Part shown: positions 8,012 to 15,021 of the stretch, piece after piece
Layout: each line of letters opens with the position of its first letter
Numbering within the stretch: the first letter of the stretch is position 1
Assembly (NCBI GenBank): GCA_016462625.1
Contig: JAEMSV010000060.1
Coordinates: 1 to 22,699, forward strand
DNA from: Solirubrobacteraceae bacterium
Lineage (GTDB): Bacteria; Actinomycetota; Thermoleophilia; Solirubrobacterales; Solirubrobacteraceae
Length of the DNA: 22,699 bases
Direction of reading: 5' to 3'
Notes under the pieces: model-generated
Database searches by the model: none
Told to the model about the DNA's origin: nothing
The model's input: only the letters and a program-made list of their open reading frames with translations
Position numbers and translations under genes: made by a program

Positions 8012-8287
8012 ATCGCGCGGACCTCCGCTGTGGCGATGGGCGAGGTCGAGCACGCATGAGAACCCCATCACGCGGCGGCGATCTGCTTTGCGGCCGGTGG
8101 CGCCCGGCGAGTCGTCACGACGGCCACGGTTGAGTAGGCCGCGAGGGCTGCGTTGGCGGGCAGGCCTGCGACGGACGTCGTCGAGTTGGTCAGGGGGCGA
8201 CCTACCGGCGAGTCGTCCGTCCGCCACAGGTACAGTCGCAGATTGCGCAGCGGGTGCTGACGTAATCCCGAAGTCTGGAGCAGTGCC
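8012..8287. other. Divergent intergenic region between marR and the membrane protein
   Basis: About 276 bases without a credible gene. It contains a 13-base direct repeat, CCGGCGAGTCGTC, at 8104-8116 and 8205-8217. A TANNNT box (TACAGT, 8231-8236) lies 52 bases before the plus-strand gene. Either could belong to the control region, but neither is proven. Confidence 0.4.
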
Positions 8288-9622
8288 GTGATGGATCACC
8301 GCAATGGACCCAAGCGCTGGACGGCGAAGATGACGTTCCATAGACCCGACGCCGTGGTGCTGCTCCCCGTCATCCCCAGCGTCAGCACGGTCGGGACGCT
8401 CGCGTTCTTCCTGCTGGACTGGCCCGATGCCGGCGGTCTGCAGTTCCTCGCCGGTCTCGTGGCCGGAGCCGTCTTCTGGCTGGTGGCGACGCTCCTGGCG
8501 GGGGGAGACATCACAGCTGCGACATCGGCGAGCGCCGAAGCGTACGAAGAGCTGCGCGCCCGTGTCAAAGCGCTGGGTGCGCGCGTCGCTGCTATCAGGG
8601 CTCTGGACGGGGGGACGGGGCGTGATGCGGAGGAGTCTCTGGCGGAGGCCGAGGCGCTCATCGAGCTGTTGGAGGGTGATCTGGGCTCGGAGCGGAAGGG
8701 CTCGCCGTACCGCTGGATTCACGGCCACGGGTACATCAACGCGTGGCGGGACCTGCACCGGGCGGAGGATCTCGTCGTCATCGCCGAGCCGCGCGAGGTG
8801 GTGTACGCGGCTGGCCTCACGAACCTCGAGCGCCTTGCCGCCAGCGGCCTGACCACTGCGACCGTGGTGACACCGCTGGCCAAGGAAGTCAGCGCTGCGC
8901 TCACCGCAAAGACCACGAAGACCGAAGGCATCACCGAGCATCTTGCAAAGCTGCTCGCGTTGCCGCATGGTGACAGTCGCGAGCACGTTCTCGCCGAGAT
9001 TGACAAGCAGTGGGCGCGCGCGCTGATCCGGGAGGCGGGCTTCCGGATTCACTTCGCGCAGAGCGCGGCGTGGGACCAGCTCGTCAACTTGCGCAATCGG
9101 ACGTTTTCGGCGCTCGTCCTGGCCATGGTCATGACCTACAGCGTCATCGCGCTGCTGGTCCTCGTGCCGGTCGAGCGGGACGCGATGATCGCCGGGGTGG
9201 CGTTCTATCTCGTCGGTGCGGTCGTTGGAACTTTCAACGAGCTGTACAAGACGAGTACCGGCGGAAAGGGCACGATCTTCGACTACGGGCTGGGACAGGT
9301 TCGCCTGGTGGCGACGCCCGTGCTGTCGGGCATCGCGGCCGTTGGCGGAGTTCTCGTCTCCAACTTGGCAGGGCCGCTCCTGCTGGTGGAACCGACCGCG
9401 AGCGAGTCAGGCACCCAGACCGTGAACCTCGCGTCGGCCGCTCTGAGCGACATCTTCAGCATCGCGTCGAATCCCGCCGGCCTCCTGGTCGCGGCGGTGT
9501 TCGGCCTGACTCCGGGCCTGCTTCTCACGCGGCTTCGGGACCGGGGCGACGACTACAAGGCCGAGATCGCGCGGCTCACCGGTACTCCGTCCGGTCCCTC
9601 CGGTGACAAAAGCGGAGGCTGA
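8288..9622 (+). CDS. Six-helix membrane protein with a large helical cytoplasmic-type domain
   Basis: The product is 444 residues. GTG 8288 is favoured because GGAG (8277-8280) is seven bases upstream; ATG 8291 is also possible. Predicted membrane segments are residues about 22-43, 51-72, 273-294, 298-318, 340-365 and 395-415. Between the second and third lies a soluble domain of about 200 residues (75-270), rich in Ala/Glu/Leu/Arg and probably helical (YEELRARVKALGARVAAI and ESLAEAEALIELLEG). It also contains the aromatic/His patch YRWIHGHGYINAWRDLHRAED. I do not recognise the family. It is divergent from the broken marR, which may once have controlled it. A transporter, channel or stress-sensing role would be speculation. 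Confidence 0.8.
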   Translation: MMDHRNGPKRWTAKMTFHRPDAVVLLPVIPSVSTVGTLAFFLLDWPDAGGLQFLAGLVAGAVFWLVATLLAGGDITAATSASAEAYEELRARVKALGARVAAIRALDGGTGRDAEESLAEAEALIELLEGDLGSERKGSPYRWIHGHGYINAWRDLHRAEDLVVIAEPREVVYAAGLTNLERLAASGLTTATVVTPLAKEVSAALTAKTTKTEGITEHLAKLLALPHGDSREHVLAEIDKQWARALIREAGFRIHFAQSAAWDQLVNLRNRTFSALVLAMVMTYSVIALLVLVPVERDAMIAGVAFYLVGAVVGTFNELYKTSTGGKGTIFDYGLGQVRLVATPVLSGIAAVGGVLVSNLAGPLLLVEPTASESGTQTVNLASAALSDIFSIASNPAGLLVAAVFGLTPGLLLTRLRDRGDDYKAEIARLTGTPSGPSGDKSGG

Positions 9623-9648
9623 CCGCCTTCCACCCCGACCGGTCAGCC
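9617..9648 (+). terminator. Possible hairpin terminator
   Basis: GGCTGACC (9617-9624, containing the stop codon) pairs perfectly with GGTCAGCC (9641-9648) over a 16-base loop. No T tract follows, so this is only a candidate. Confidence 0.35.
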
Positions 9649-9783
9649 GCAGATGCGGCGGGCACATCAAGTGGCGGCGAAGCCGCGCGGAACTTATCGG
9701 TGGGGCTCGGCTACGCCGCGGAACAGGTCGGGTGGCGCGGGCATCCGTGGTCGGTCCAGCGCGTGACGGGTATGGGGCGGGTG

Positions 9784-11298
9784 ATGTCGCACGACGCCGT
9801 GATCATCGGGGCGGGACCGAACGGTCTTGCCGCAGCCATCCGCCTCGCCGAGGCGGGCCGATCCGTGCTCGTGCTCGAGGCGGCCGATGCCCCGGGAGGC
9901 GCGGTGCGCACCGAGGAGCTGACGCTGCCGGGCTTTCGGCACGACACGTTCAGCTCGGTCTATCCCGCGGGTGCCGCGTCACCGGTGTTCGCCCGGATGC
10001 CGCTCGCCGCGCATGGGCTCGAGTGGGTGCACCCCGCGGCGTGTGCCGCGCATCCACTGCCGAGGGGGCAGGCGGCGATGCTCTACCGCAGCGTGGAGGA
10101 CACGGCCGAGTCGCTCGACCGGCTGGCCCCCGGTGACGGCGCGGCCTGGCGTGCGTTCGTCGCGCCGTTCGTCGAGCACATCGAGGCCGTCAAGGCGACG
10201 ATGCTCTCGGGGTTCCCGCCCGTCGGCGGCCCACTCCGGATGCTGCGCGACGCCGGGCCACGTCCGCTGCTGGCCTTCAGCCGGCTTCTGCCCGAGCCGG
10301 CGACCCGTTTCGCGCAGCGCACGTTCGAGGCGCCCGGATCGCGGGCGTGGCTCTACGGCGCGGCGATGCACGGCGACGCGCCGCCTGAGGCGATGGGGAG
10401 CGCGATCGCCGGCGCCTATCTGAACCTCCTCGGGCACGCCGTGGGCTGGCCGAGTCCGCGGGGCGGGGCCCAGGCGCTCACCGATGCGCTGGTCGGCCAC
10501 TTCCGGAGCCTCGGTGGGGAGCTGCGTTGCGATTCGCGGGTCACCACGATCATGTCGGCCTTGGGCCGAGTCACCGGTGTGCGCACTGCCGGTGGCGACG
10601 AGATTTCCACCCGAACGGTCATCGCCGATGTGATGCCCCACGCTCTCGCGGCGATGGCCGGCGACGGGCTCCGCAGCTGGTACCGATCCGCGCTGCGGCG
10701 GTACACCTACGGCGCGTCGACGCTGAAGCTCGACTGGGCGCTGGACGGCCCGATCCCGTGGATCAACGACGAGGTCCGCAAGGCGGGGACCGTGCACGTC
10801 GGCGGCAGCGAGGACGCCTTCCTGGCCTCCGTCGCCGCCTCCCGTCACGCGCTGCCCGAGGACCCGTTCTTGCTCGTCGGGCAGCAGTCGGTCGCCGATC
10901 CGACCCGCGCACCGGCGGGCAAGCACACGGCGTGGGCCTACACGCACGGTCCGCAGCACGGGGTCGACTGGTCCGCGGAGCAGGGCAGGCACGTAGAGCG
11001 CATGGAGGCGCAGATCGAGCGCTATGCCCCCGGCTTCACCGACCGGATCCTCGCCCGTCACGTGCTCGGGCCTGCAGAGCTGCAGGCCCGGAACGCGAAT
11101 CTCGTGGGAGGCGACGTCGGCGGTGGCAGCTACCGCTTCCGCCAGGTGCTCTTTCGCCCGCTGCCGGCGATCTCGCCGTACCGGACCCCGCTGACCGGGC
11201 TCTTCCTGGGCAGCGCCGCGACGTTTCCCGGCGGCGCGGTCCACGGCGTCCCCGGTGACGCCGCAGCGCGCGCCGCACTCCGGCGGCGCCTCCGCTGA
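9784..11298 (+). CDS. FAD-dependent oxidoreductase, PYROXD2/phytoene-desaturase-like
   Basis: The product is 504 residues. The N-terminus has the Rossmann FAD signature IIGAGPNGLAAAIRLAEAG (residues 7-25) and then LEAADAPGGAVRTEE, which places the FAD ribose. The C-terminus carries the second flavin motif GLFLGSAATFPGGAVHGVPG. The internal phrases FRHDTFSSVYP and KLDWALDGPIPW are typical of the PYROXD2/carotenoid-desaturase-like branch of the amine-oxidase superfamily. A flavin-dependent dehydrogenation or isomerisation of a polyunsaturated or isoprenoid-type substrate is expected, but no carotenoid synthase gene lies next to it. The ATG at 9784 is chosen because the FAD motif normally begins within ten residues of the start; the ribosome-binding site (GGGGCGGG) is weak. 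It is probably co-transcribed with the SRPBCC gene 33 bases downstream. Confidence 0.92.
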   Translation: MSHDAVIIGAGPNGLAAAIRLAEAGRSVLVLEAADAPGGAVRTEELTLPGFRHDTFSSVYPAGAASPVFARMPLAAHGLEWVHPAACAAHPLPRGQAAMLYRSVEDTAESLDRLAPGDGAAWRAFVAPFVEHIEAVKATMLSGFPPVGGPLRMLRDAGPRPLLAFSRLLPEPATRFAQRTFEAPGSRAWLYGAAMHGDAPPEAMGSAIAGAYLNLLGHAVGWPSPRGGAQALTDALVGHFRSLGGELRCDSRVTTIMSALGRVTGVRTAGGDEISTRTVIADVMPHALAAMAGDGLRSWYRSALRRYTYGASTLKLDWALDGPIPWINDEVRKAGTVHVGGSEDAFLASVAASRHALPEDPFLLVGQQSVADPTRAPAGKHTAWAYTHGPQHGVDWSAEQGRHVERMEAQIERYAPGFTDRILARHVLGPAELQARNANLVGGDVGGGSYRFRQVLFRPLPAISPYRTPLTGLFLGSAATFPGGAVHGVPGDAAARAALRRRLR

Positions 11299-11331
11299 AC
11301 GAACTGAACGTCTACCTCGAGGAACCATCCC

Positions 11332-11793
11332 ATGGCCCAGAACGAAACCATCATCGATGTCGAACCGCAGCGCGTCTGGGACGTGCTCGCGGACGGGCGT
11401 AACTACGGATACTGGGTGGTCGGGTCGAGTGAGATTCGCGATGTCGACAACGACTGGCCCGCCGTCGGCAGTCGGTTCCATCACAAGGTCGGCTGGGGTC
11501 CGCTGAAGGTCGCCGATCACACGCGTGTGGACGAGTCCCGGGCGCCGATTCGGCTGAAGCTCCGCGCGAAGGCGCGGCCGCTGGGCACAGCGGAGGTCAC
11601 CATGCAGCTGCATCCCCACGCGCGCGGCACTCGTGTCGTGATGACCGAGGATGCGGGCGATCGTCTCACCGCCCTGGTGTTCAACCCGCTCACGCACCTG
11701 CTGGTTCGGGGACGGAACGTCGAGTCGCTGCGCCGCCTTAAGGAGCTCGCCGAAGGGCGCGGTCCGAGCCCGGAGGAGGCGCGGACGCCGTAG
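11332..11793 (+). CDS. SRPBCC-family (START-like) protein
   Basis: The product is 153 residues. ATG 11332 follows GAGGA with an 8-base gap. The order of elements fits the SRPBCC/polyketide-cyclase helix-grip fold: an N-terminal strand (TIIDVEPQRVWDVLADG) leading into a helix, then YWVVGSSEIRDVDNDWP, several strands (FHHKVGWGPLKVADHTRV, APIRLKLRAKARPLGTAEVTMQL, GTRVVMTEDA), and a long C-terminal helix that lines the hydrophobic pocket. Such proteins bind lipids, sterols or polyketides. The spacing suggests one operon with the upstream FAD oxidoreductase and a related lipophilic substrate, which is inference. The 3' end stops four bases short of a convergent second SRPBCC-like gene. Confidence 0.9.
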   Translation: MAQNETIIDVEPQRVWDVLADGRNYGYWVVGSSEIRDVDNDWPAVGSRFHHKVGWGPLKVADHTRVDESRAPIRLKLRAKARPLGTAEVTMQLHPHARGTRVVMTEDAGDRLTALVFNPLTHLLVRGRNVESLRRLKELAEGRGPSPEEARTP

Positions 11794-11797
11794 GCCT

Positions 11798-12166
11798 TCA
11801 GCGTCGAGCTCGCGAACGACCCGCGATCGTGCCGAGCATCCGCCGCATCAGCACACGATGCCCGCCGCTGCCGATCACCAGCATGCGGTAGATCCGCCCG
11901 TGCGGCCCGGGGAACGCGGCGTTCGTGATCGCCCGCAGCCGTGAGCGCCCGGCGCCGAGGTCGTCGATCTCGAAGATCAGCTCGTAGCGCGAGAACGGGT
12001 GCCGGCCCGCGAGGGCGAGTCGCTCGTCCTCGCGTTCGGCCTCGACATGGAAGCCGCCGGCGAAGACCCACGAGCGCAGGTAGCGCTGCAGCCCCGCCCA
12101 GACCGCGGCGGGCGGCGCGTCGATCTGACGGGAGTGCTCGTCGATATGCGGGAGCGTCGTCGCCAT
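11798..12166 (-). CDS. Small SRPBCC-like protein divergent from TetR
   Basis: The product is 122 residues from ATG 12166. It has the usual start of the fold (HSRQIDAPPAAVWAGLQRYL), then strands (FHVEAEREDERLALAGRH, SRYELIFEIDDLGAGRSRLRAITNAAFP) and a C-terminal helix (YRMLVIGSGGHRVLMRRMLGTIA). The frame is open far upstream on this strand, but that part is antisense to tetR. The start lies only 21 bases from the tetR start. There is no Shine-Dalgarno sequence, and TACGAT ends eight bases before the ATG, which suggests a leaderless mRNA. Regulation by the divergent TetR is likely. It is a short member of the superfamily; the ligand is unknown. Confidence 0.85.
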   Translation of the reverse strand: MATTLPHIDEHSRQIDAPPAAVWAGLQRYLRSWVFAGGFHVEAEREDERLALAGRHPFSRYELIFEIDDLGAGRSRLRAITNAAFPGPHGRIYRMLVIGSGGHRVLMRRMLGTIAGRSRARR

Positions 12167-12174
12167 CTGGAATG

Positions 12175-12180
12175 ATCGTA
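12175..12180 (-). promoter_or_regulatory. Candidate leaderless -10 box of the small SRPBCC-like gene
   Basis: On the minus strand this reads TACGAT (TANNNT). It ends eight bases before ATG 12166, the spacing expected when transcription starts at the A of the start codon. Confidence 0.5.
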
Positions 12181-12187
12181 CTAGTAC
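12178..12187. promoter_or_regulatory. Palindrome abutting tetR start, probable TetR operator
   Basis: GTACTAGTAC is a perfect 10-base palindrome ending immediately before the tetR ATG. It overlaps the candidate -10 of the divergent SRPBCC-like gene. TetR-family repressors commonly bind palindromes between themselves and a divergent target. This one would block both promoters. Confidence 0.6.
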
Positions 12188-12778
12188 ATGGCCGCGCCTC
12201 GCAAGCACGACACCGACACGATCCTCGACGCCGCGCGAGCCCTGGCGCTGGAGCACGGACCGCGCGGGCTCGGGGTCGCCGCAATCGCGGAGGCCAGTGG
12301 GGCGCCGGTGGGCACGCTCTACCACCGGTTCAGCGACCGCGACGGGGTGCTCGCGGCCACCTGGCTGCGAGCACTGCGGCGGTTTCAGGAGACGGCGCTG
12401 TCGGCGGCGGAGGCTACGCCCGGCGACCCAGTCGAACGCGCCGTGGCGATCGGGATGGCGGCGCTGACGTTCTCCCGTGAGGACCCCGACGACGCGCGGC
12501 TGTTGATCGTCCTGCGCCGCGACGATCTGCTCGACGCCGCCCCCGACGAGGCCTTCGCCAGCGAGCTCGCGGCGATCAACGCGCCGCTGGAGGCGATGCT
12601 GAAGGAGCTGACCCGCGCGCTCTACGGGCGCGCTGGGCGGCGTGAGTTCGAGCGCATGCGCCGCGCCGTCGTGGACGTCTCGTACTCGGCCGTTCGGGCG
12701 CACCCGGCCGACCAGCCCCGGTGGCTCGCCGCGGAGGTCGAGGCGGCGATCCGGGCCCTGCTCACGGTCGGACGGTGA
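12188..12778 (+). CDS. TetR-family transcriptional regulator
   Basis: The product is 196 residues. The N-terminal DNA-binding domain is standard: TILDAARALALEHGPRGLGVAAIAEASG (about residues 11-38) followed by the recognition helix and wing VGTLYHRFSDRDGVLAATWL (about 41-60). The C-terminal two-thirds are the all-helical ligand and dimerisation domain (FSREDPDDARLLIVLRRDDLL, RRAVVDVSYSAVRAHP). No ribosome-binding site precedes ATG 12188, which directly follows a palindrome, so the message is probably leaderless. It likely controls itself and the divergent SRPBCC-like gene, with a hydrophobic inducer plausible from the neighbours. The last 17 bases overlap the end of the convergent beta-propeller gene. 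Confidence 0.93.
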   Translation: MAAPRKHDTDTILDAARALALEHGPRGLGVAAIAEASGAPVGTLYHRFSDRDGVLAATWLRALRRFQETALSAAEATPGDPVERAVAIGMAALTFSREDPDDARLLIVLRRDDLLDAAPDEAFASELAAINAPLEAMLKELTRALYGRAGRREFERMRRAVVDVSYSAVRAHPADQPRWLAAEVEAAIRALLTVGR

Positions 12779-14135
12779 CCCGCCGCGACGCGCCCAGCTC
12801 CGTGAGCTTGCCCTTCTTGTCGAACGCCCGCAGCGTGATCCGGTAGCGGCCGGCGCGGAGCTGCTTGCCCGCGACCTTGCCATTCCACGCGATCGTCGTC
12901 CTGCCCTTCTTCTGCTTGCCGAACGGCACGCGGCCGACGGGCACGAGCTTGGGGACGCGCTTGCCGAGGACCTTCACGGTCCCCTGCTCGCGCTGTACAA
13001 GGATGCCGACCGAGATCGAGGCCTGGAGCCGGATCGGCAGGTTCACCTTCGGCTGCTCGAGTTGCACCGAGACCGGGGCGGTGAACTGCTGGATCGCCGC
13101 GACGCCCTCCGCGATCGAGACCCCGCCGAAGTTCCGGCGCTGGCCGAGCGACAGGCCCTCGGGCGCGATGAGGCCCTGGGTCTGGGTGTCGTAGACAAAG
13201 AGCTTGAGGTCTTTCAGCTCGCCGGTGCCCGAGAAGGACAGCCACGCCAGGTAGCGGCCGTCTCCCGACCAGTCCGGGGCGGTCCGGGTCGCGGCACCCC
13301 GGGCGGGCAGGTTCGGCAGGCTGAGCGGGGTGGGCGGCGTGGTGGCGTTCAGCGCGACGGTCTCGAGGTTGCCCTGGCGCGCGATCGTCGCCTCGTTGGG
13401 GCGGCCGGGAACCATGGCGATCCCGCTGATCGGGGCCGTCGAGCCGAGGTCCCGCACCCGCGGCGTGCCGTTGACGGGGCCGTCGACGAGGCCGTGGAAC
13501 GCGGTCAGCGTGCCGGCCGTCTGGGTCCGGTATCCGTAGAGGAACTTGCCGCCCGTGGCGTCGAGCTGGGCGCCGAAGGACGTGATCAGCCCGAACTCAC
13601 CGAACGTGTTGCCGTCGGGGATGTCGAACTCCGGCGTGCCGATCGTCGGGAACGGGCCGCCGGGGAACTGCGCGAGGTCGAGCACGCCGACCTGGGCGAC
13701 GCGCGAGCTGTTCCGGGCGATGCCGACGATCGCGCGCTTGCCGTCACCGGACAGCGCGATGCCGTTGGCGCTGTTGAACCGCGACGTGGAGAGCGGGTTC
13801 GGGAGCGCGACGGGTGAGCCGCTCGGCACCGTGACGGCGTGGTAGGTCGGCTCGCCGGCGCCGAGCTCGCGGCGGAAGGCCAGGCGCGTGCCGTCGTCGG
13901 AGAGCGTCGGGTCGATCTCGCTGCTGGCGGTGTTCACGCCGGTCGGCACCTTGTTGGAGCCGACGATCTGGAGCGCCTGCGGAAACGGATTGACGAAGAG
14001 GATGTCCAGGTTCCCGGCGCCTGTCTGCCCGACCGGGCTGGCGGTCAGGGCGACGTTCAGGCCCGCGTGGGCCGGGGCCGCGCCGCAGGCCAGGGCCGTG
14101 ATCGCGATGGACGAAGCGGTCAGGAGGCGTCGCAT
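12762..14135 (-). CDS. Secreted PD40/TolB-like beta-propeller protein
   Basis: The product is 457 residues. Residues 1-24 are a signal peptide ending APAHA before GLN. The body shows repeated propeller phrases: SEIDPTLSDDGTRLAFRRE, GIALSGDGKRAIVGIAR and APDWSGDGRYLAWLSFSG, the last two close to the PD40 (WD40-like) signature. The last 50 residues (KKGRTTIAWNGKVAGKQLRAG followed by YRITLRAFDKKGK) resemble the Ig-like FlgD-type fold found at the end of many secreted actinobacterial proteins. Binding partners are unknown and no catalytic residues stand out. The ATG lacks a Shine-Dalgarno sequence but has TACTTT seven bases upstream, suggesting a leaderless transcript. It converges on tetR with a 17-base overlap. 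Confidence 0.88.
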   Translation of the reverse strand: MRRLLTASSIAITALACGAAPAHAGLNVALTASPVGQTGAGNLDILFVNPFPQALQIVGSNKVPTGVNTASSEIDPTLSDDGTRLAFRRELGAGEPTYHAVTVPSGSPVALPNPLSTSRFNSANGIALSGDGKRAIVGIARNSSRVAQVGVLDLAQFPGGPFPTIGTPEFDIPDGNTFGEFGLITSFGAQLDATGGKFLYGYRTQTAGTLTAFHGLVDGPVNGTPRVRDLGSTAPISGIAMVPGRPNEATIARQGNLETVALNATTPPTPLSLPNLPARGAATRTAPDWSGDGRYLAWLSFSGTGELKDLKLFVYDTQTQGLIAPEGLSLGQRRNFGGVSIAEGVAAIQQFTAPVSVQLEQPKVNLPIRLQASISVGILVQREQGTVKVLGKRVPKLVPVGRVPFGKQKKGRTTIAWNGKVAGKQLRAGRYRITLRAFDKKGKLTELGASRRVTVRP

Positions 14136-14142
14136 GGTCGCG

Positions 14143-14148
14143 AAAGTA
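14143..14148 (-). promoter_or_regulatory. Candidate leaderless -10 box of the beta-propeller gene
   Basis: On the minus strand this reads TACTTT (TANNNT), separated by seven bases from ATG 14135, with no purine-rich ribosome-binding sequence between. Confidence 0.5.
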
Positions 14149-14183
14149 GACCATGGCGGCCGGAAGGGTCAGGGCATGCGGCG

Positions 14184-14987
14184 CTACGCGGCGACGAGCA
14201 GCCGGTCCCGGAACAGGTCGAGGACCTGATCGAGCGCCGCGCGCGTCGGCTGCCCCGGCTCGTCGATGAGGTGCTCGGTGAGGACAGAGTGCGGCGGCGT
14301 CAGCGCATCTGGGTTGGCGTCCTCGTCCTCGAGTTCGACCGCGACGAACGCGTCGCCGAGCTCCCGGCGCAGGAAGTCGAACCGCGCCCCGGGGGCGAGC
14401 CTGTCGCTCTTGAAGCGCAGGCCCAGGACCTGCAGGCCGTCGGCGGAGCAGCGTGCCTTGACCTTGTCGAGGTCCTCGCGGCTGATGTCGATGTTCCCGG
14501 CGCGGCCGGGGAGGAGGGCGGCGGGGAGCGACGGCTGCGCGAGAACCGGCGCCAGCAGGCGGTCGTCGACGGCCATCGCCAGCGCGAATCCGCCCGTGAA
14601 GCACATGCCCACCGCGCCGACGCCGGGGCCTCCGCAGCGCTCGTGCTCGGCGGCGGCCAGGGCTCGCAGCCAGGTGACGACAGGGGAGGACTTGCCGGTC
14701 GCAAGGAGCGTGAACTCGCGGCGCACGCAGATGTTGACGATCGTCTTCGTGTTCGTAGCGAGCGCGCCGACGAGGCCACGGGCGAACGGGTCGTGGCCCG
14801 GCGTGCCGAAGAGGCTCGGGAGGACGGCCGTGCAGCCGATCGCCGCGACCTTCCGCGCGAACTCCAGCACGTTCGGCGTGATCCCCGGGATCTCCGCGAT
14901 GACGATGACCGCGGGCCCGGTGCCCAGGCGGAACACGTCGTGCGTGGTGCCGTCGGAGGTGAAGGTCGAGCGTTCGAAGTCGTCCAC
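14184..14987 (-). CDS. Dienelactone hydrolase family protein
   Basis: The product is 267 residues, an alpha/beta hydrolase. The nucleophile elbow G-M-C129-F-T-G-G has the Cys typical of dienelactone hydrolases rather than Ser. D195 (FKSDRLAPG) and H233 (LTPPHSVLTEH) fit the acid and the histidine of the triad. The N-terminal VIVIAEIPGI and VLPSLFGTPG are family-like strands. Dienelactone hydrolase proper opens lactone rings in chloroaromatic degradation; many relatives act on other esters, so the substrate is open. GTG 14987 is chosen because AGGA lies eight bases upstream and a longer version would overlap the divergent P450 coding sequence. It is divergent from the P450 with 34 bases between starts, which suggests shared control. 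Confidence 0.9.
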   Translation of the reverse strand: MDDFERSTFTSDGTTHDVFRLGTGPAVIVIAEIPGITPNVLEFARKVAAIGCTAVLPSLFGTPGHDPFARGLVGALATNTKTIVNICVRREFTLLATGKSSPVVTWLRALAAAEHERCGGPGVGAVGMCFTGGFALAMAVDDRLLAPVLAQPSLPAALLPGRAGNIDISREDLDKVKARCSADGLQVLGLRFKSDRLAPGARFDFLRRELGDAFVAVELEDEDANPDALTPPHSVLTEHLIDEPGQPTRAALDQVLDLFRDRLLVAA

Positions 14988-14996
14988 GTGCGCGAT

Positions 14997-15012
14997 CCTA
15001 CACTTCGGTAGG
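14997..15012. promoter_or_regulatory. Inverted repeat carrying both ribosome-binding sites of the divergent DLH/P450 pair
   Basis: CCTAC (14997-15001) and GTAGG (15008-15012) form a perfect inverted repeat around ACTTCG. The right arm is the ribosome-binding sequence of the P450 (nine bases before ATG). The left arm reads GTAGG on the minus strand and serves the hydrolase start. It could also be an operator. Confidence 0.55.
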
Positions 15013-15021
15013 TTTAACGCG

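Noticed and set aside
8104..8217. 13-base direct repeat CCGGCGAGTCGTC (two copies, 101 bases apart start to start)
   Set aside because: Only two copies, in ordinary high-GC sequence, with no associated element; chance is a reasonable explanation.
6974..9052. Minus-strand open frame of about 690 codons
   Set aside because: It runs antisense through the cupin and membrane protein genes with shadow-type composition. Only the short stretch from 8011 to about 7705 inside it is real (the first part of marR).
9784..11298. Assignment as a true carotenoid biosynthetic phytoene desaturase
   Set aside because: The motifs fit the broader PYROXD2-like branch better, and no phytoene synthase or lycopene cyclase is adjacent.
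9979..11697. Minus-strand open frame of about 570 codons
   Set aside because: Antisense to the FAD oxidoreductase and SRPBCC genes, Arg/Gly/His-rich with no motif. The plus-strand frames have clear family signatures.
14266..15021. Upstream extension of the P450 frame
   Set aside because: It only reads the complementary strand of the hydrolase gene; ATG 15022 has a ribosome-binding site and a normal P450 N-terminus.
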